Shown piece by piece: positions 59,636 through 60,000 of a DNA stretch of 60,000 nt. The position numbers and the translations under genes are program-made. Below the pieces are notes generated by a model. That model was not told the DNA's origin and did not search any database. It saw only the letters and a list, made by a program, of their open reading frames with translations. This DNA is from Bolinopsis microptera (taxonomy: Eukaryota > Ctenophora > Tentaculata > Lobata > Bolinopsidae): contig NC_087072.1 in NCBI RefSeq assembly GCF_026151205.1, forward strand, positions 7,986,084 to 8,046,083, written 5' to 3'. Numbering within the stretch: the first letter of the stretch is position 1; every line of letters begins with the position of its first letter.

Positions 59636-59909
59636 GTCACGTGACAGCACGTCACAAGGGTCACGTGACAGATCACATGTCATGTAACCACGTGACAAGC
59701 TCGTTAATTAAATGTCAAGGTCACGTGACAAGATAATTGACCAATAAGGAGTCAGAACGTCATGATGAATCAATCAATAATCCCGACTAAAGGATCTAAA
59801 GTCTGATTAAACGGTTGCCAAGCAGGTTCCTGTTACTTGATTACCGGTCACGTGTTTAGCTTAAGCATCATGTGACATGAATGTTATTTGAACCTCGAGA
59901 TCACGTGAC
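59636..59909. promoter_or_regulatory. Cluster of six CACGTG boxes (GTCACGTGAC type)
   Basis: GTCACGTGAC at 59636-59645, 59660-59669 and 59720-59729; CACGTGAC at 59689; GTCACGTG at 59847; ATCACGTGAC at 59900-59909. GTCACGTGAC is the consensus of bHLH-Zip (MITF/TFEB/USF) sites. Regulatory use is inference, because the boxes lie in a repeated sequence. Confidence 0.45.
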
Positions 59910-60000
59910 AGGAGTCACTTGATTACCCGTCAGAACGTCATGATGAATAAATTAATAATCCCGACTAAAGGATCTAAAGTCTGATTAAACGGTGTGTCAA
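59751..60000. repeat. Direct repeat, spacing 178 bp, continuing past the window
   Basis: GTCAGAACGTCATGATGAAT, then AATCCCGACTAAAGGATC and TAAAGTCTGATTAAACGGT, occurs from 59751 and again from 59929. TACTTGATTACC(G/C)GTCA also recurs at 59834 and 59917. It looks like the start of a tandem array. Confidence 0.8.

Overview
The window is AT-rich, intron-rich eukaryotic DNA crowded with mobile elements. It looks like an invertebrate animal, and a cnidarian or another early-branching metazoan is my best guess. The reasons are animal-type genes (immunoglobulin-like domain, kynurenine aminotransferase, ARL2BP, nuclear ATP synthase subunit c with a transit peptide), short exons with GT-AG introns, TTAGGG-type repeats, and a mix of Penelope-like elements, non-LTR retrotransposon ends and many non-autonomous DNA elements. 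No species can be named from the sequence alone.

Layout. At 1-253 (minus) is the 5' end of a secreted or membrane Ig-like protein. At 1490-3117 (plus) are the last four coding exons of a kynurenine aminotransferase. 3816-5486 is a transposon with G-tract ends, an 8-bp target duplication and telomere-like arrays. 6355-7062 (minus) is ARL2BP. 7247-10427 is a fold-back element with other elements nested inside it. 11612-12875 (minus) is ATP synthase subunit c. 14.6-20.4 kb holds retroelement remains (LINE-type tails, an SGNH-like fragment, a frameshifted Penelope-like element) and a second G-tract element carrying a LINE fragment.

The core is 22260-37333: two complete, co-oriented, multi-exon genes that I assembled exon by exon. 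The first (20 coding exons, 941 codons) encodes a protein I assign to the DUF6589 family, with an N-terminal Cys4 motif, an internal C2H2 finger and an acidic tail. The second (11 coding exons, 499 codons) is a compact RecQ-like helicase with all main motifs and a cysteine cluster, but no room for standard RQC or HRDC domains. All reading phases join and no coding exon is broken, although introns are full of transposons. This pair is the best candidate for an undescribed system: a domesticated or still mobile transposase-like protein working with a helicase (inference).

38.7-58.8 kb is mostly repeats: a 389-bp satellite, LINE and Penelope remains, a twin-hairpin site, a second fold-back element, two recurrent GC-rich short repeat families, a CGGAGTCCG low-complexity block, a 217-bp-arm palindrome and a 19-bp minisatellite. 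The window ends with the N-terminal half of an MFS transporter (58858-59589), followed by a cluster of GTCACGTGAC boxes.
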